Source: a virus | Strand: one strand, 5' to 3' | DNA: 20,464 nucleotides | Virus record (IMG/VR): IMGVR_UViG_3300049597_000458 | Location: 1-20,464 of that record | In this document: one piece after another, positions 19,725 to 20,464 of the stretch | How the letters are laid out: each line of letters starts with the position of its first letter | Numbering within the stretch: the stretch's first letter is position 1 | Program-made: the position numbers and the translations under genes | The notes under the pieces: model-generated | The model's database searches: none | The model's input: only the letters and a program-made list of their open reading frames with translations | What the model was told of the DNA's origin: nothing

Positions 19725-19967
19725 TCAGGCGGCTTTGCCGAATGCGGCGAAGTGGAGGGCTTTGAAACGTGGGAGGGTGACCCCACGTTTGCCCTCCGGG
19801 TGGACAGCCCAAATGGATGCGCCATTGCCACGGACGGCGACGAAGCGCGAGGGCTTGCTGCCGGGGTTCACTTTGATCCACTGGCCAGACAAGAGCTTGA
19901 GTTGTCCGGTGCGGACTGCTTCGTGAATAGCGCGGTTGGTGAGATCGACTGTAGGGAGGTATTGCAT
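19725..19967 (-). CDS. Small hypothetical protein, 80 residues
   Basis: LTNRAIHEAVRTGQLKLLSG, QWIKVNPGSKPSRFVAVR and SIWAVHPEGKRGVTLPRF fit a family of small phage proteins with the pattern 'I..A...GqL.L..GQWv......SRF', of unknown function. Probably a small beta-rich domain with an N-terminal helix. The spacer downstream of its stop holds TCTAACA, then the next gene's leader. Confidence 0.65.
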   Translation of the reverse strand: MQYLPTVDLTNRAIHEAVRTGQLKLLSGQWIKVNPGSKPSRFVAVRGNGASIWAVHPEGKRGVTLPRFKALHFAAFGKAA

Positions 19968-20003
19968 GGAGGTGGTATTGGTTAGAGTTGAGAGGATTGA
20001 GTA

Positions 20004-20464
20004 TCACCACACACCAAGCTGGTCGAGTGCGTGGGCGTCCGGGTCCAGCCACAAGGGCCACTTGTGGGCGCTGAGCTTTTCGTAGAGTGCTTTGGCTTCG
20101 CCACGGAGAAAGAAGAGGTTGCCGATCTGCACTTTGTAGCCGTTAGGCTGGATTGCATTCCATGCGGCGTTTTCCAGCGGGAAGCGATAGCCGGGTTTGG
20201 GCTTGGCTGTTAGGCGTCCTTTGTTCTTTCCGGTGGAAGCAAGGGAGGCAAGGACAGCGTTGTGCTCTGCCGGGGTAAGCTGGGCAATCTCGGCGATCTT
20301 GATCGCGATGGCGGATGGGTCCAGCCCGGTGCTCTCTGCGGCTTTCTTGACGGGCAGTGTGGCAGGTTGGAGAGTGTGCGGGGGCGGGGCGAAGGGGAGG
20401 GCCACAATCTTCGCCTCAAAGCGCTCAGCGGTGAATTGATAGAGAGCTGCGGCGGTTTCCTCCA
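20004..20464 (-). CDS. Hypothetical protein, 5' end outside the window
   Basis: The frame is open through the right edge (EETAAALYQFTAERFEAKIV precedes the first internal GTG at 20405), so the true start lies beyond 20464. Visible residues: a Pro-rich hinge ALPFAPPPHTLQPA, a helical piece GLDPSAIAIKIAEIAQLTPA, a basic stretch STGKNKGRLTAKPKPGYRF, and YKVQIGNLFFLRGEAKALYE. No family is recognised. Confidence 0.6.
   Translation of the reverse strand, partial: EETAAALYQFTAERFEAKIVALPFAPPPHTLQPATLPVKKAAESTGLDPSAIAIKIAEIAQLTPAEHNAVLASLASTGKNKGRLTAKPKPGYRFPLENAAWNAIQPNGYKVQIGNLFFLRGEAKALYEKLSAHKWPLWLDPDAHALDQLGVW

Overview
The window looks like the replication and early accessory region of a tailed double-stranded DNA phage, about half GC. 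There are no structural, packaging, lysis, integration, tRNA or rRNA genes in view. The phage assignment rests on a compact replication/recombination set with tight stop/start overlaps: family A DNA polymerase, sliding-clamp-like protein, RadD-like helicase, Cas4-like nuclease, RusA-like resolvase, single-strand-binding protein, Sak4-like ATPase and primase-helicase. Two free-standing HNH endonucleases and a long run of very small orphan genes add to it. The host cannot be named. Weak use of Shine-Dalgarno sites and many C/A-rich leaders suggest a host group in which SD-led initiation is not dominant; this is inference.

Layout. (1) 1-110: probable 3' end of a plus-strand gene. (2) 131-9906, minus strand: replication core, read from the right. 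Order: unknown phage protein (9463-9906), Sak4-like ATPase, small basic protein, acyl-carrier-like protein, SSB with long poly-Glu tails, RusA-like resolvase, MazG-like pyrophosphohydrolase, Cas4-like nuclease, RadD-like helicase, clamp-like protein, zinc-ribbon protein, DNA polymerase, HNH/AP2 endonuclease. (3) 9907-10010: divergent control region. (4) 10011-13003, plus strand: small HTH protein, primase-helicase, HNH endonuclease. (5) 12928-20464, minus strand: LigA-N-terminal-like protein, a 250-nt structured noncoding stretch, then 18 mostly unknown small genes. These include a YhaM-like HD protein, zinc-finger proteins, two small membrane proteins and a possible transglutaminase-like fold. 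The last gene runs off the right edge.

Working together: the primase-helicase, polymerase, clamp, SSB and RadD-like helicase can form a largely self-sufficient replisome. The Sak4-like ATPase, SSB, Cas4-like nuclease and RusA-like protein fit single-strand-annealing recombination and junction resolution. The MazG-like enzyme would act on the nucleotide pool.

Most unusual signals: (a) CTAACA, usually as TCTAACA, occurs far above expectation and almost only on the transcribed-sense strand, flipping with the plus-strand unit. (b) Four copies of an 18-bp palindrome CTACTA-N6-TAGTAG, all with exactly 6-nt spacers, lie in 3 kb around the primase gene. (c) SD-less C/A-only leaders precede at least 12 genes. 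(d) A noncoding region carries a perfect 20-bp inverted repeat abutting an 8-bp hairpin. (e) The RadD-like helicase ends in EDDIPF, the tip sequence of bacterial SSB. (f) The acyl-carrier-like protein has Asp where the phosphopantetheine serine should be.
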